Source of the DNA: Desulfuromusa kysingii
GTDB lineage: Bacteria; Desulfobacterota; Desulfuromonadia; Desulfuromonadales; Geopsychrobacteraceae
Direction: 5' to 3'
NCBI RefSeq assembly: GCF_900107645.1
Contig: NZ_FNQN01000001.1
Location: 269,390 to 333,389, forward strand
DNA: 64,000 bases
The first letter of the stretch is position 1. Each line of letters begins with the position of its first letter. Shown piece after piece: positions 43,666 to 52,569 of the stretch. The position numbers were made by a program, and so were the translations under genes. Below the pieces are notes generated by a model that did not search any database, had not been told where the DNA came from, and was given only the letters and a program-made list of their open reading frames with translations.

Positions 43666-44871
43666 TTATTTTGCAAGAAAAGACAATGTCTTGTTCGCAT
43701 TTAGAAATTTGAACGCGCCAATGACATGCATGGCGACGCCTTGTTTCATGGTCTGTTCATCAATGTTGAAGCAATTGTTGTGATGTGCAAAACATGAGTC
43801 AGTATCCGGGTTGGCGGTACCGAGAAAGATAAAAACGCCTGGCACGCGGGCTGTGTATTCTGAGAAGTCTTCACTTGCGAGTGAGCGGTTTGTCTGAATT
43901 GAATTTTTGTTTGGAAAGACTATTTCAGCGGCCTGCAGAGCGATGTCAGCCATCTCTTCGTTGTTGATCAAGGGGATATTTTCATGTTCAATGGCAATTT
44001 CACATTGACAGCGGTGCGTTTCACAAATTCCCCGGACAATACGGATGAACCGTTCAGTTGGTTGTTCGATGCTCTCTGCTCCCCCCTCATAGAGGAAGCG
44101 GATTGTCCCTTCTAACTCAATTTCATCTGGAATGACACTCCCTTTGAAACCACCAGAGACTTTACCAAACATAATGACGGTTGATTTAAGTCCGCTGATC
44201 TCGCGTGTTTGCAGCATTTGCACTGATTGAATAACGCTGGCGGCCGTCAGCACCGGGTCAATAGATTCTTCTGGCGCCCCTGTATGTCCACCTTTGCCAA
44301 TAATCTTGATTTTGAAGGCGTCGAGTCCTGACATAATTGGTCCTGGGGTGGCCGCAACTGTTCCTGAATCCATAAAAGACCAGATATGTTGTCCCATGAC
44401 GGCATCAACTTTGGGGTTTTCGAGGACGCCATCGTTGATCATATGGATGGCCCCTGCAATCTCTTCATTGGGTTGAAAGACGAGCTTGATGGTCCCTTTG
44501 ATCTGATCGCGATTTTCGACCAGTACTTTAGCCGCGATTAGCAGCATGGCGGTGTGGGCATCATGTCCGCAAGCGTGCATGACCCCGGGATTTTGTGATT
44601 TATAGGGGATTTCGTTTTCTTCGGTGATGGGTAAAGCGTCCATATCCGCACGCAACATCAGCACCGGACCTGGCTGGTCGTCTTCAATCAGAGCGACAAC
44701 TCCAGTTTTGGTCATGCGGGTCGGTGAAAGTCCGAGATCGCGAAGATATTGTTCGACAATCCCTGCGGTTCGTTGTTCCTCAAAGCCGAGCTCAGGATGC
44801 ATATGGAAGTCACGTCGCAAGGCTACAAGTTCATCATAGAGTTCTTCAATTCGCTTTAGAATATCTTGCAT
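43666..44871 (-). CDS. doeB2: M20 amidohydrolase, DoeB2-like N-acetyl-diaminobutyrate deacetylase
   Basis: 401 residues from ATG 44871 (SD GAGGTG). It is an M20/IAA-amino-acid hydrolase: RRDFHMHPELGFEEQRTA, MLRADMDALPITEE, GVMHACGHDAHTAMLL, VFQPNEE and a C-terminal FAHHNNCFNIDEQ metal ligand. The dimerisation domain lies at about 185-300. Classical DoeB belongs to the AstE/aspartoacylase family, so this is a non-homologous replacement like the M20 enzymes called DoeB2. It would remove acetate from N-acetyl-diaminobutyrate. Its place between the racemase-like gene and the TRAP genes supports this. Confidence 0.82.
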   Translation of the reverse strand: MQDILKRIEELYDELVALRRDFHMHPELGFEEQRTAGIVEQYLRDLGLSPTRMTKTGVVALIEDDQPGPVLMLRADMDALPITEENEIPYKSQNPGVMHACGHDAHTAMLLIAAKVLVENRDQIKGTIKLVFQPNEEIAGAIHMINDGVLENPKVDAVMGQHIWSFMDSGTVAATPGPIMSGLDAFKIKIIGKGGHTGAPEESIDPVLTAASVIQSVQMLQTREISGLKSTVIMFGKVSGGFKGSVIPDEIELEGTIRFLYEGGAESIEQPTERFIRIVRGICETHRCQCEIAIEHENIPLINNEEMADIALQAAEIVFPNKNSIQTNRSLASEDFSEYTARVPGVFIFLGTANPDTDSCFAHHNNCFNIDEQTMKQGVAMHVIGAFKFLNANKTLSFLAK

Positions 44872-44882
44872 CGCCACCTCTT

Positions 44883-45611
44883 TCAGTATGAATCCGGGAA
44901 GGTTTTTTTGACAATAGCCGACTGCACATAGTTGATCATTGTTAAAAAATCGAAAACAGGTAATCCTGTCGCCTGCTGGACGGCAAAACCGTAAACTGGA
45001 AGCAGGCTGCACTCAAGCAGTATCGCACCGACATTTGGATCTTCTGCCAACTGTTGACTCGCTGCGACAACCTCAGCAGAGATCCGATCACTGTCGAGAG
45101 TCCCAACTTCAGCTATCGCGGCTTCGTGAAAATACTTCGTGTCATCCAACCCTTTGATGACCAGTTTCTCAATTTCGGTAAAACCAACAGCTGTGAATAA
45201 ATCTGCTGTCAGCGAAGTTGCATTTGCGGTGATGATGCCAATTTTATTATTATTACGTAGAATCTGAGAGATAAAGGGGAGCTGGGTTAAGCTGCTAAGG
45301 AACACCGGAATATTGACTGCATCTTTGACCTGTTGTTGAAACAGAGCCATAAACCCACAGTCGCCGGTGATGGCCTTGACCCCTTCTCGTTCCAGTTCTC
45401 TCGCAGCATCAATAATTGCTGTCGTAAAGCTGGCATCATGAGAAAAAATTGCTTCTACTGTCAGCCCTTTAATGACCTTGTAGCGCACTGGATAGTTATA
45501 GCTTTTTGCGTTACCAACATCTCCCTGGATAAAGGGGGTCTCGGTATCTAATAACAAGATCCCGATATCTTCTCCATAGGAGGTTTGTTGTTTATTGACG
45601 TGGAATAGCAT
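44883..45611 (-). CDS. Asp/Glu/hydantoin racemase-family protein
   Basis: 242 residues from ATG 45611. A frame open further upstream crosses a terminator, so the inner start is preferred. It shows the two Cys sites of the family, AITGDCGFMALFQ and AILLECSLLPVY, and the substrate loop IGIITANATSLT. EutA of aerobic ectoine operons belongs to the same superfamily, so this may be its counterpart, perhaps acting on stereochemistry or on hydroxyectoine intermediates. Sequence alone does not name the substrate. Confidence 0.75.
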   Translation of the reverse strand: MLFHVNKQQTSYGEDIGILLLDTETPFIQGDVGNAKSYNYPVRYKVIKGLTVEAIFSHDASFTTAIIDAARELEREGVKAITGDCGFMALFQQQVKDAVNIPVFLSSLTQLPFISQILRNNNKIGIITANATSLTADLFTAVGFTEIEKLVIKGLDDTKYFHEAAIAEVGTLDSDRISAEVVAASQQLAEDPNVGAILLECSLLPVYGFAVQQATGLPVFDFLTMINYVQSAIVKKTFPDSY

Positions 45612-45629
45612 AACTTCAATCCCAACAAA

Positions 45630-45658
45630 AAAGGGGCGTCCAAAATGGATGCCCCTTT
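45630..45658. terminator. Terminator of the first asd gene
   Basis: AAAGGGGCGTCCA-AAA-TGGATGCCCCTTT forms a 13-bp stem with one G-T pair. On the minus strand a T run follows. It lies 13 bases past the stop. Confidence 0.7.
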
Positions 45659-45671
45659 GCATTCAAAACAA

Positions 45672-46697
45672 TTAAACGATGCCTCTTTCTAGCAGTGTTT
45701 CAGCAATCTGTACAGCATTAAGTGCCGCACCTTTGCGGATGTTGTTGGAAACAACCCACATATTCAGAGCATTGTCTTTGGTGTTATCTTCACGGATACG
45801 ACCCACCATGGTGAGGTCTTCATTGTCCGAATCACAAGGAACCGGATACTCAACCTCGGCAGGATTATCGACGACGAGCAGGCCAGGAGCTGCCTTAAAT
45901 AACTCACGTGCCTTATCAGCGGAGATCTTTTTCTCGGTTTCCACGTTAATTGATTCTGAGTGACCGTAGATGACCGGGATCCGGACGCAGGTTGCTGTGA
46001 CGTTAACTGAGTCGTCCTTCATGATCTTTTTGGTCTCGTTGACCATTTTGAGTTCTTCTTTAGTGTATCCACCTTCTTGGAAGACATCAATATGGGGCAG
46101 GCAATTCATCGCAATTTGCTTACCGTAAGCATGAACCGTTTTAACTTTGCCATATTTGACATATTCTTTGATTTCGGCATCTAAACCATCCAGCGCAGCC
46201 TTCCCTGATCCAGATACAGCCTGGTAGGTTGAGACAATAACACGCTTGATTTTGGAGCAATCTTGCAACGGTTTCAACGCTACAACCATTTGGATGGTTG
46301 AGCAGTTCGGGTTGGCAATAATGCCGTTATGCCAGTCGACATCTTCAGGGTTAACTTCTGGAACAACCAGGGGACAATCAGGATCCATCCGCCACGCTGA
46401 ACTGTTATCGATGACAATGGCACCCTGTTTGACCGCTTTAGGGGTCAGGGCCAGGCTGGCATCGCCACCGGCAGAAAAAATAGCGATGTCAATGTCTTTA
46501 AAATTTTCAACGTTAGCCGTCTTAACGGTACACTTCTTACCATTAAATTCGACAATCTTACCTTCATGAGCAGGAATATCGAGAGGACGAAACTCAGCGA
46601 TCGGGAATTTGCGCCGCTCGAGAGTTGCCATCATTTCACGACCAACAACACCCATTGCGCCGACAACTGCTACGTTATAACTTTCTTTTTTTGCCAT
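45672..46697 (-). CDS. asd: Aspartate-semialdehyde dehydrogenase (copy 1)
   Basis: 341 residues from ATG 46697 (SD GGAGA). NADP-binding VAVVGAMGVVGREMMATLERR, nucleophile Cys in NPNCSTIQMVVALKPL, catalytic His in IYGHSESINVE and STYQAVSGSGKAALD are all intact. The enzyme interconverts aspartate semialdehyde with aspartyl phosphate, using NADP and phosphate. It lies between the DoeD-like aminotransferase, which makes aspartate semialdehyde, and the racemase-like gene. This places it in catabolism, in place of DoeC. Confidence 0.92.
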   Translation of the reverse strand: MAKKESYNVAVVGAMGVVGREMMATLERRKFPIAEFRPLDIPAHEGKIVEFNGKKCTVKTANVENFKDIDIAIFSAGGDASLALTPKAVKQGAIVIDNSSAWRMDPDCPLVVPEVNPEDVDWHNGIIANPNCSTIQMVVALKPLQDCSKIKRVIVSTYQAVSGSGKAALDGLDAEIKEYVKYGKVKTVHAYGKQIAMNCLPHIDVFQEGGYTKEELKMVNETKKIMKDDSVNVTATCVRIPVIYGHSESINVETEKKISADKARELFKAAPGLLVVDNPAEVEYPVPCDSDNEDLTMVGRIREDNTKDNALNMWVVSNNIRKGAALNAVQIAETLLERGIV

Positions 46698-46720
46698 GTT
46701 AGATCTCCTATAATTCTGAT

Positions 46721-46762
46721 CCCAACGGGACAACGATTTGTGTGTTTCGTTGCCCCGTTGGG
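46721..46762. other. Hairpin between the DoeD-like and asd genes
   Basis: CCCAACGGGACAACGA (46721-46736) pairs with TCGTTGCCCCGTTGGG (46747-46762) with one mismatch. It follows the aminotransferase stop and has no strong U tract, so it may attenuate rather than end transcription. Confidence 0.55.
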
Positions 46763-46784
46763 TTGCGACCGTTTGACTTGTGAA

Positions 46785-48167
46785 TTAAGAAAGCTTGCCG
46801 TCTTCAATGTCCTTGATAACGCCAGCAATAATTTCAATCCCTTTCATTGCCAAATCTTCAGTAATAATCAATGGCGGCAGGAGACGGGCTACGTTTCCGT
46901 GGTGACCACCGACTTCAATCATGACACCACGCAGGTGAGCATGCTTGCGGACAAGTTTGGCGTAATCACCTGCTGGTTCACGACTTTCTTTGTCTTTAAC
47001 CATTTCGATGGCAAGCATCATCCCGAGTCCACGGGATTCACCAACGATGGCTGACTGGGCTTCAAGCTCTTTGAGTTTAACCATGCATTTTTCACCCAAG
47101 CCTGCAGCATGTTCAATAACACCATTGTCCTGCATCCACTCGAGAGCCGCGCTACCAGCAGCAAAGGCGATCATGTTGCCACGGAACGTACCGATAGTGA
47201 GTCCGGTAGGCCAGGTGTTCAGCTCTTCACGGTATGCGATGGCTGAAATCGGGAAGCCGATACCACCCAGAGCCTTACTCATGGTGACAATATCAGGAAC
47301 GATGCCAGCATGCTCAAACGCAAACATTTTTCCAGTCCGGCCGAGACCTGCCTGAATTTCATCACAGATCATGACAATGTCATGCTTGGTGCAAATTTCG
47401 CGAACCCGTTGCAGGAAGATCGGTGCTGGGATAATTGTTCCCCCTTCACCTTGAACTGACTCCAGAATAACTGCGGCTGGTTTTAAATAGCCTGAATGTG
47501 AGTCGGAGAGAACCCGTTCTAGATTTTCAGCAGCTTGGAGCTGGAGATCTTCGTCAGGGCAACCAAAGGGGTTGCGGTACTCATAGGGGTAGGGGAGAAA
47601 TTGTACCCCTGGAGATAGAGGACCAAGACCTTGACGGTGATGGGCGTCACAAGTTAGAGCCAGTGCCATGCCAGTCATGCCGTGGTAAGAACCTTCAAAG
47701 GCAATAACGCCGTAGCGACCGGTGTTGAATTTTGCCAGTTTGATCGCTTGTTCAACCGCATCGGAACCGGTTGGGCCACCAAAAAACACCCGAGTGAGTT
47801 CTTTTGGTAGAATTTTTTTCATGGATTTCACCATTCTCTGGCGAATCGGAGACGGAATATCAAGGGTATGAGTGATGTCTTCAATCGCTTCATGAGACGC
47901 TTTGAGGACATCTGGATGGCTATGTCCCAGCGCCATAACTCCGGCACCTGAAAACATATCGATATAGATGTTACCATCAACATCTTCAATGGTTGCACCC
48001 TTTCCCTTGGCCATCGCCATGGGCATCCCTTTGGCATATGAAATTGCAGAACTTTCATTGTCAGCCTGATATTTAAGGATCTCCTGAGATTTAGGTCCCG
48101 GAGGGGCAACCTTGATCTGTGGAGCGTCTACATGCGATAGCTTTGCAAAAAGTTTGTCCTGTTTCAT
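46785..48167 (-). CDS. doeD: Class III aminotransferase, DoeD-like (diaminobutyrate transaminase)
   Basis: A 460-residue PLP enzyme: DVDGNIYIDMFSGAGVMALGHSHPDVL, VFFGGPTGSDAVEQAIKLAK, GSYHGMT, ICDEIQAGLGRTGKMFAFEH and the PLP lysine in MSKALGGIGFPISAIAYR. It resembles diaminobutyrate:2-oxoglutarate aminotransferases. Deaminating diaminobutyrate gives aspartate semialdehyde, the substrate of the adjacent Asd, and glutamate, the substrate of the nearby glutamate dehydrogenase. The best-supported role is the DoeD step. Confidence 0.85.
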   Translation of the reverse strand: MKQDKLFAKLSHVDAPQIKVAPPGPKSQEILKYQADNESSAISYAKGMPMAMAKGKGATIEDVDGNIYIDMFSGAGVMALGHSHPDVLKASHEAIEDITHTLDIPSPIRQRMVKSMKKILPKELTRVFFGGPTGSDAVEQAIKLAKFNTGRYGVIAFEGSYHGMTGMALALTCDAHHRQGLGPLSPGVQFLPYPYEYRNPFGCPDEDLQLQAAENLERVLSDSHSGYLKPAAVILESVQGEGGTIIPAPIFLQRVREICTKHDIVMICDEIQAGLGRTGKMFAFEHAGIVPDIVTMSKALGGIGFPISAIAYREELNTWPTGLTIGTFRGNMIAFAAGSAALEWMQDNGVIEHAAGLGEKCMVKLKELEAQSAIVGESRGLGMMLAIEMVKDKESREPAGDYAKLVRKHAHLRGVMIEVGGHHGNVARLLPPLIITEDLAMKGIEIIAGVIKDIEDGKLS

Positions 48168-48213
48168 CTTTCACCTCTCAATGATTCACTTGTGTTTATA
48201 CGTTGTCGGGTCG

Positions 48214-48975
48214 CTAGCTATTTTTGCCGCTTCCAAAACAACGTGATAGTTCGCGGGCCGTTGCCTGAAGGTCTGGAATGTGAGCAGTCATGTCTGCTTC
48301 AGTTAAACGTGTTCCAGGTCCAGAAATGGCGATGGTTGCAATTATTTTATGATCATAGTTATAAATTGGAGCCGCAATGCTTAAGATATCGTCGCTGAAT
48401 TCAAATAAATCTGTTGCGTAGCCGGTTTTCTTGGCTTCTTCCGCTTGACGATGCAGCTTTAATTTATCTGTGATGGTGTTGCGTCCCAGACCTTCCAGAT
48501 GCAGTGTCTCTATGTATTCTCGCCGATCAGATGGTGTTAGTTCGGAGAGGAATAATTTCCCCGATGCACAACTGTGGATCGGGTATGAGTAACTTATATC
48601 CGGATTCAATGTGAGGCGATGAGATGACTTCACGTCATCTATCGCAAACACCATGTCCTCGACGCGTACACAAAGATAAACGTTTTCACCGACTCTGTTG
48701 ATCAGATCAATCATGTATGGCTTTGCTGTGTTCCGTAGATCTTTACTGAGAGGAATTGTCCGTCCTAACTTTAGAAGCTTGAAGGTCAGACTGAATCCTT
48801 CTGCTGTTTTGACAACGTAGCCAATTTCAGACAAGGTCGCGAGGAGTCTATGGACATTTGTCCGATTAAGTTCAAGATCTTTGACTATGCTGGAAGGCAG
48901 AACTGGCTGGTTTGCACCAACATATTCAAGAACTTGAAACGCCTTAAGGACTGTTGTCGATAATTTATACGCCAT
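48214..48975 (-). CDS. IclR-family transcriptional regulator
   Basis: 253 residues. The N-terminal winged helix (TTVLKAFQVLEYVGANQPVLPSSIVKDLELNRTNVHRLLATLSEIGYV) is followed by the IclR effector domain (VGENVYLCVRVEDMVFA, IHSCASGKLFLSEL, GYATDLFEFSDDILSIAAPIYNYDHKIIATIAISGP). It lies directly upstream of the aminotransferase gene and likely controls the ectoine operon. Known ectoine operons usually use EnuR (MocR/GntR family), so this is a different regulator. The effector may be diaminobutyrate or its acetyl form. Confidence 0.88.
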   Translation of the reverse strand: MAYKLSTTVLKAFQVLEYVGANQPVLPSSIVKDLELNRTNVHRLLATLSEIGYVVKTAEGFSLTFKLLKLGRTIPLSKDLRNTAKPYMIDLINRVGENVYLCVRVEDMVFAIDDVKSSHRLTLNPDISYSYPIHSCASGKLFLSELTPSDRREYIETLHLEGLGRNTITDKLKLHRQAEEAKKTGYATDLFEFSDDILSIAAPIYNYDHKIIATIAISGPGTRLTEADMTAHIPDLQATARELSRCFGSGKNS

Positions 48976-49207
48976 GTGTGCTCACTATTTGGTCGGATGT
49001 TTATATAGTGTTATGTGCCCAGATTGTAGCAGACAGTTGTTTTGTGTCAACATAAAATTTCAGGGGGTGATAATTGTCTCTGCTTTAGACCCGGTGTCGT
49101 TGTTGTGGATGTCTTTTGTGGTCTCTTTGATGTGGGGATTTAGCGGACTTAGCTTTATTTGCTCAATGCCGTGTTCACTTCTCAGCGCAAGAATTTTCAG
49201 AATATAA

Positions 49208-49238
49208 AAAGCCCCGCATTAAATTAATGCGGGGCTTT
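49208..49238. terminator. Terminator of the second asd gene
   Basis: AAAGCCCCGCATTAA-A-TTAATGCGGGGCTTT is a perfect 15-bp inverted repeat. On the minus strand TTTTTATATT follows. It lies 58 bases past the stop. Confidence 0.78.
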
Positions 49239-49295
49239 ATGAGTCAAGGTGGGTTGAACTTAGTTTGAAAAATCAGAACCTAGAGGTTTTGCTGT

Positions 49296-50366
49296 TTAGA
49301 AACCACTGACGTCTTTCAGAGCAGGGTTGGCTTTCTGCGCATTTTTGACCAGTAGTTCGGCAATCTGGATTGCATTCAGGGCTGCCCCTTTGCGGATCTG
49401 ATCTCCTGAAATCCAAAAGTTCAGGGCGTTCTCTGCGGCGATATTCTCACGGATACGACCGACGTAGCAATCGTCCTGAAATTGCGATCCCAGAGGCATT
49501 GGATATTCGCAGCCATCAGGGTTGTCATTTACTTTTAAGCCCGGTGCGTTATTGAATAGCTCACGTGCTTTTTCAGGAGAAATCGGCTCTTCAGTCATCA
49601 CTGTGACCGATTCAGAATGTGAATAAAGTACTGGAATCCTGACGCAGGTTGCTGATACACGGACTTCATCGTCGTGGAGAATTTTTTTGGTTTCGTTGAA
49701 CATTTTCATCTCTTCCCCGGTATAACCATTGTCTTGAAATGTGTCGATGTGGGGAATGACATTATAAAGCAGTTGATGGGTGAACTTGTTGACTGAGAGA
49801 TCTCTCCCTGCGGCCCAATCCCTGACCTGCTGCTTCAGTTCTTCCATCGCCTGTGCGCCAGCTCCAGAAGCAGATTGGTAAGTTGAAACAAAAACCTGCT
49901 TCACGCGGCTGTAATCATGGAGCGGCTTTAAAGCAACCAGCATAATGATGGTTGTACAATTTGGATTTGAGATGATTCCGTTATGCCAAACAACATCTTC
50001 CGGATTGACTTCTGGAACAACCAGAGGCACTTCCGGGTCAAGGCGGAAAGCGGAACTATTATCAACGACGACAGCACCGGCTTTCACTGCGAAAGGAGCA
50101 TATTTCTTGCTCTGTGCCCCACCGGCTGAAAACAGTGCGATATCAATATCTTTAAAGGAATCTTCGGTTAATTCTTCGATGGTGTACGTGGTGCCCTTGA
50201 ACGTGACCTGTTTACCCTTAGAACGTTTGGATGCATAAAGCTTGAGCGTGTTAATTGGAAAGTTTCTCTGCTCGAGGATGTTCAGAAATGTCTCACCGAC
50301 AGCGCCAGTAGCACCGGCAATAGCGACGTTGTATGCTTCCTTAGGTCTCAGTTGGTTCGCGTTCAT
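49296..50366 (-). CDS. asd: Aspartate-semialdehyde dehydrogenase (copy 2)
   Basis: 356 residues from ATG 50366 (SD AAGGTG). It has VAIAGATGAVGETFLNILEQR, active-site Cys in SNPNCTTIIMLVALKPL, His in LYSHSESVTV and STYQSASGAGAQAMEEL. It is clearly related to copy 1 but diverged and slightly longer at both ends. Two Asd genes within 4 kb of the ectoine genes are unusual. It has its own terminator and lies upstream of iclR, so it may be separately controlled. Confidence 0.92.
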   Translation of the reverse strand: MNANQLRPKEAYNVAIAGATGAVGETFLNILEQRNFPINTLKLYASKRSKGKQVTFKGTTYTIEELTEDSFKDIDIALFSAGGAQSKKYAPFAVKAGAVVVDNSSAFRLDPEVPLVVPEVNPEDVVWHNGIISNPNCTTIIMLVALKPLHDYSRVKQVFVSTYQSASGAGAQAMEELKQQVRDWAAGRDLSVNKFTHQLLYNVIPHIDTFQDNGYTGEEMKMFNETKKILHDDEVRVSATCVRIPVLYSHSESVTVMTEEPISPEKARELFNNAPGLKVNDNPDGCEYPMPLGSQFQDDCYVGRIRENIAAENALNFWISGDQIRKGAALNAIQIAELLVKNAQKANPALKDVSGF

Positions 50367-50596
50367 GATTGTACACCTTTCCTTCGTTTTTTTGTGTGGG
50401 GGATACCCACCTTGGCTCATGCACTGCTCTAGGGTCTTGGGAAATTACACCCGAAGATTTTCTCTGTCAATTTAATTTCACTATTGTAACAGAAAGTGAA
50501 CGCCAATTTTATTATTGTAATATTTTTGTGGTTTCTCTACTTTATCGTGGTTGTCTTTGGCAGGGTTAGTCCTTATTTGGTACGGATTTATCCGTT

Positions 50597-51466
50597 TTAT
50601 TCTGCCGGAGGAGCTTTTACTCTTGCTGCTAACCATGTATTGGTTGCCAGTGCTGCAATGATGACACTCCCGCCATAGATTGTATTGAAGGGTATTGTTT
50701 CTCCCAGGAAAATAAATACGAGGAGCGGACCAAAGACGGTTTCAACAATCATGAACATACTGGCTTCAGCTGCAGAAATAAAGCAGGTTGCTGTGGAGAA
50801 GAGAACCATAGCCAGAGGCATCTGTACTAGGCCCATAAGGGCTAGTACCACCAGTTTATCAGGTTCGGGGCTCAGGTTGGCAAAGGGAAGTGCGAAAAGC
50901 GCCATCAGGTAGCCGCTGACCATAATAATTGTTATTCGCTGCAGTTTCTGGTGCCGACGCAGGTATGCCTGGGCCGTTCCCATAGCTGCGGCTGTCAACA
51001 CCGCGAGCATATCCCCCAACAAATGACCACTCCCAACAGAAGCAGAGACAATAATCAAGGTGCCAAGGACCATGGCGGTCATGGCAATAAAGGTGTAGCG
51101 TTTGATCACCTCTTTGTTCAGCAGGTAGCTGATCAAAGCAGAAAAGAATGGAGCTATGGAGAGAATGACGACGGTATTGGCCACGGTGGTGTTTTGAACG
51201 GAAAAGACAAAACCAAATCCGGCCAATGCAAAGAACAAACCCGCAAACAAGTAAGGATATCGATTTGTATTCAGAACCTTCAAGGGTGAGTGTTTTGTTT
51301 TGACAACCGTGAAGGCCGTTAACGAAATCCCGATGAAGAGCCCTCTCCAGAACAAAATGGTGATACTGGGGGTTTCTGCGAGGCGCACTAGCAGGGAATC
51401 AAAGCTAAGGACCAGCACGCCAAAAAAAGCGTATAAGACACCCCGAAGGTGAAGATTGTTCTGCAT
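50597..51466 (-). CDS. DMT-superfamily (EamA) permease
   Basis: 289 residues from ATG 51466, about ten TM segments in two EamA repeats. It begins HLRGVLYAFFGVLVLSFDSLLVRLAETPSITILFWRGLFIG, and the second repeat ends ASMFMIVETVFGPLLVFIFLGETIPFNTIYGGSVIIAA. EamA proteins export or import amino acids and metabolites. It lies upstream of the second asd gene on the same strand, about 230 bases away. A link to aspartate-family amino acids is possible but unproven. Confidence 0.82.
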   Translation of the reverse strand: MQNNLHLRGVLYAFFGVLVLSFDSLLVRLAETPSITILFWRGLFIGISLTAFTVVKTKHSPLKVLNTNRYPYLFAGLFFALAGFGFVFSVQNTTVANTVVILSIAPFFSALISYLLNKEVIKRYTFIAMTAMVLGTLIIVSASVGSGHLLGDMLAVLTAAAMGTAQAYLRRHQKLQRITIIMVSGYLMALFALPFANLSPEPDKLVVLALMGLVQMPLAMVLFSTATCFISAAEASMFMIVETVFGPLLVFIFLGETIPFNTIYGGSVIIAALATNTWLAARVKAPPAE

Positions 51467-51684
51467 AAAATTAACTGTTCCGATGCTATGGCAAACCAAG
51501 AGTATTCAGCAGGTTGACGCGATTTTAGACATATGAGCTGGATATTCATTGAGTGTTGCTGAAATAGGTTTATCGATAAAGTTATCTTTACAAAATACGT
51601 GGGTTGGTTTTTTATAGCAATATTCAAATTGTTATTATTTTTCCGCGTTTGCAAACCGTCGAAAATAAACAGGAGCGTTGTTTT

Positions 51685-52515
51685 ATGGTTGACCATAAGC
51701 TCAATCTTCCCTTGGGGGAGAAAACTGCCTATAAAGCTGAATATGATCCGGCTTTGCTTTGCCCTTTTCCTCGGCAGATCAAGCGCGATGAGATCGGTGT
51801 TGCCGAGGATTTACCTTTCTCTGGTTATGATATCTGGAATGCTTTTGAGTTGTCCTGGCTCAACCTGAAGGGAAAACCCGTGGTTGCTATGGGTGAATTT
51901 CATATCCCTTGTGAATCGCCAAATCTGGTGGAGTCGAAATCATTTAAACTCTACTTGAACTCTTTCAATCAGACCTGTTTTTCGGGGTTTGAACAGGTTG
52001 AAGCGCTCTTGGTAAAAGATCTTTGCGATGTTTGTGGTGCTCCGATTCTGGTGCGATTGTTCGACAGCAGGCAATTTGACACTGCAAAACTTCAGAGCTT
52101 TCCAGGAACATGCATTGATGGGTTAGATATTGAGGTGAAGGGGTATTCTCTTAATCCTGCTTTGTTGAAAAATGCAACGGATTCTGAATGCCGGGTTGAA
52201 GAAGAATTGTACAGCCACTTGTTAAAAAGTAATTGTCTCGTCACCAATCAGCCTGATTGGGGGAGTGTGTTGATCCGCTATTGTGGCCGCAAGATTGATC
52301 AGGAGTCGCTGTTGCGTTATCTGATTTCATTTCGTCAGCACAATGAATTTCATGAGCAGTGTGTCGAACGTATCTTTATGGATTTGATGCGTCACTGTCA
52401 GCCAGAACGGCTCACTGTTTATGCCCGTTATACCCGCAGGGGAGGTCTGGATATTAACCCCTTTCGTTCAAATTACGAAGACAAGATCGAAAATTTACGC
52501 TTAGCGCGGCAATAA
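51685..52515 (+). CDS. queF: NADPH-dependent 7-cyano-7-deazaguanine reductase QueF
   Basis: 276 residues from ATG 51685 (SD AGGAG). It is the long (E. coli-type) QueF with two T-fold halves. The QueF motif with substrate Glu is ESKSFKLYLNSFNQ, and the catalytic Cys lies in EFHIPCESPNLVES. The C-terminal half ends HNEFHEQCVERIFMDLM. It reduces preQ0 to preQ1 in queuosine tRNA modification. Confidence 0.93.
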   Translation: MVDHKLNLPLGEKTAYKAEYDPALLCPFPRQIKRDEIGVAEDLPFSGYDIWNAFELSWLNLKGKPVVAMGEFHIPCESPNLVESKSFKLYLNSFNQTCFSGFEQVEALLVKDLCDVCGAPILVRLFDSRQFDTAKLQSFPGTCIDGLDIEVKGYSLNPALLKNATDSECRVEEELYSHLLKSNCLVTNQPDWGSVLIRYCGRKIDQESLLRYLISFRQHNEFHEQCVERIFMDLMRHCQPERLTVYARYTRRGGLDINPFRSNYEDKIENLRLARQ

Positions 52516-52569
52516 ACAGATTTGGGGCATTGATTGGGAATATTGTGTCCTTCTAGAAGGGGATCAGCG

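Noticed and set aside
43666-44871. M20 protein as an unrelated hippurate or IAA-conjugate hydrolase
   Set aside because: The family is broad, but its position between DoeD/Asd and the TRAP-doeA genes makes the diaminobutyrate deacetylase role the better call.
29413-50366. Ectoine biosynthesis cluster (ask-ect type)
   Set aside because: No ectA, ectB or ectC is present, whereas ectoine hydrolase, deacetylase and an uptake system are.
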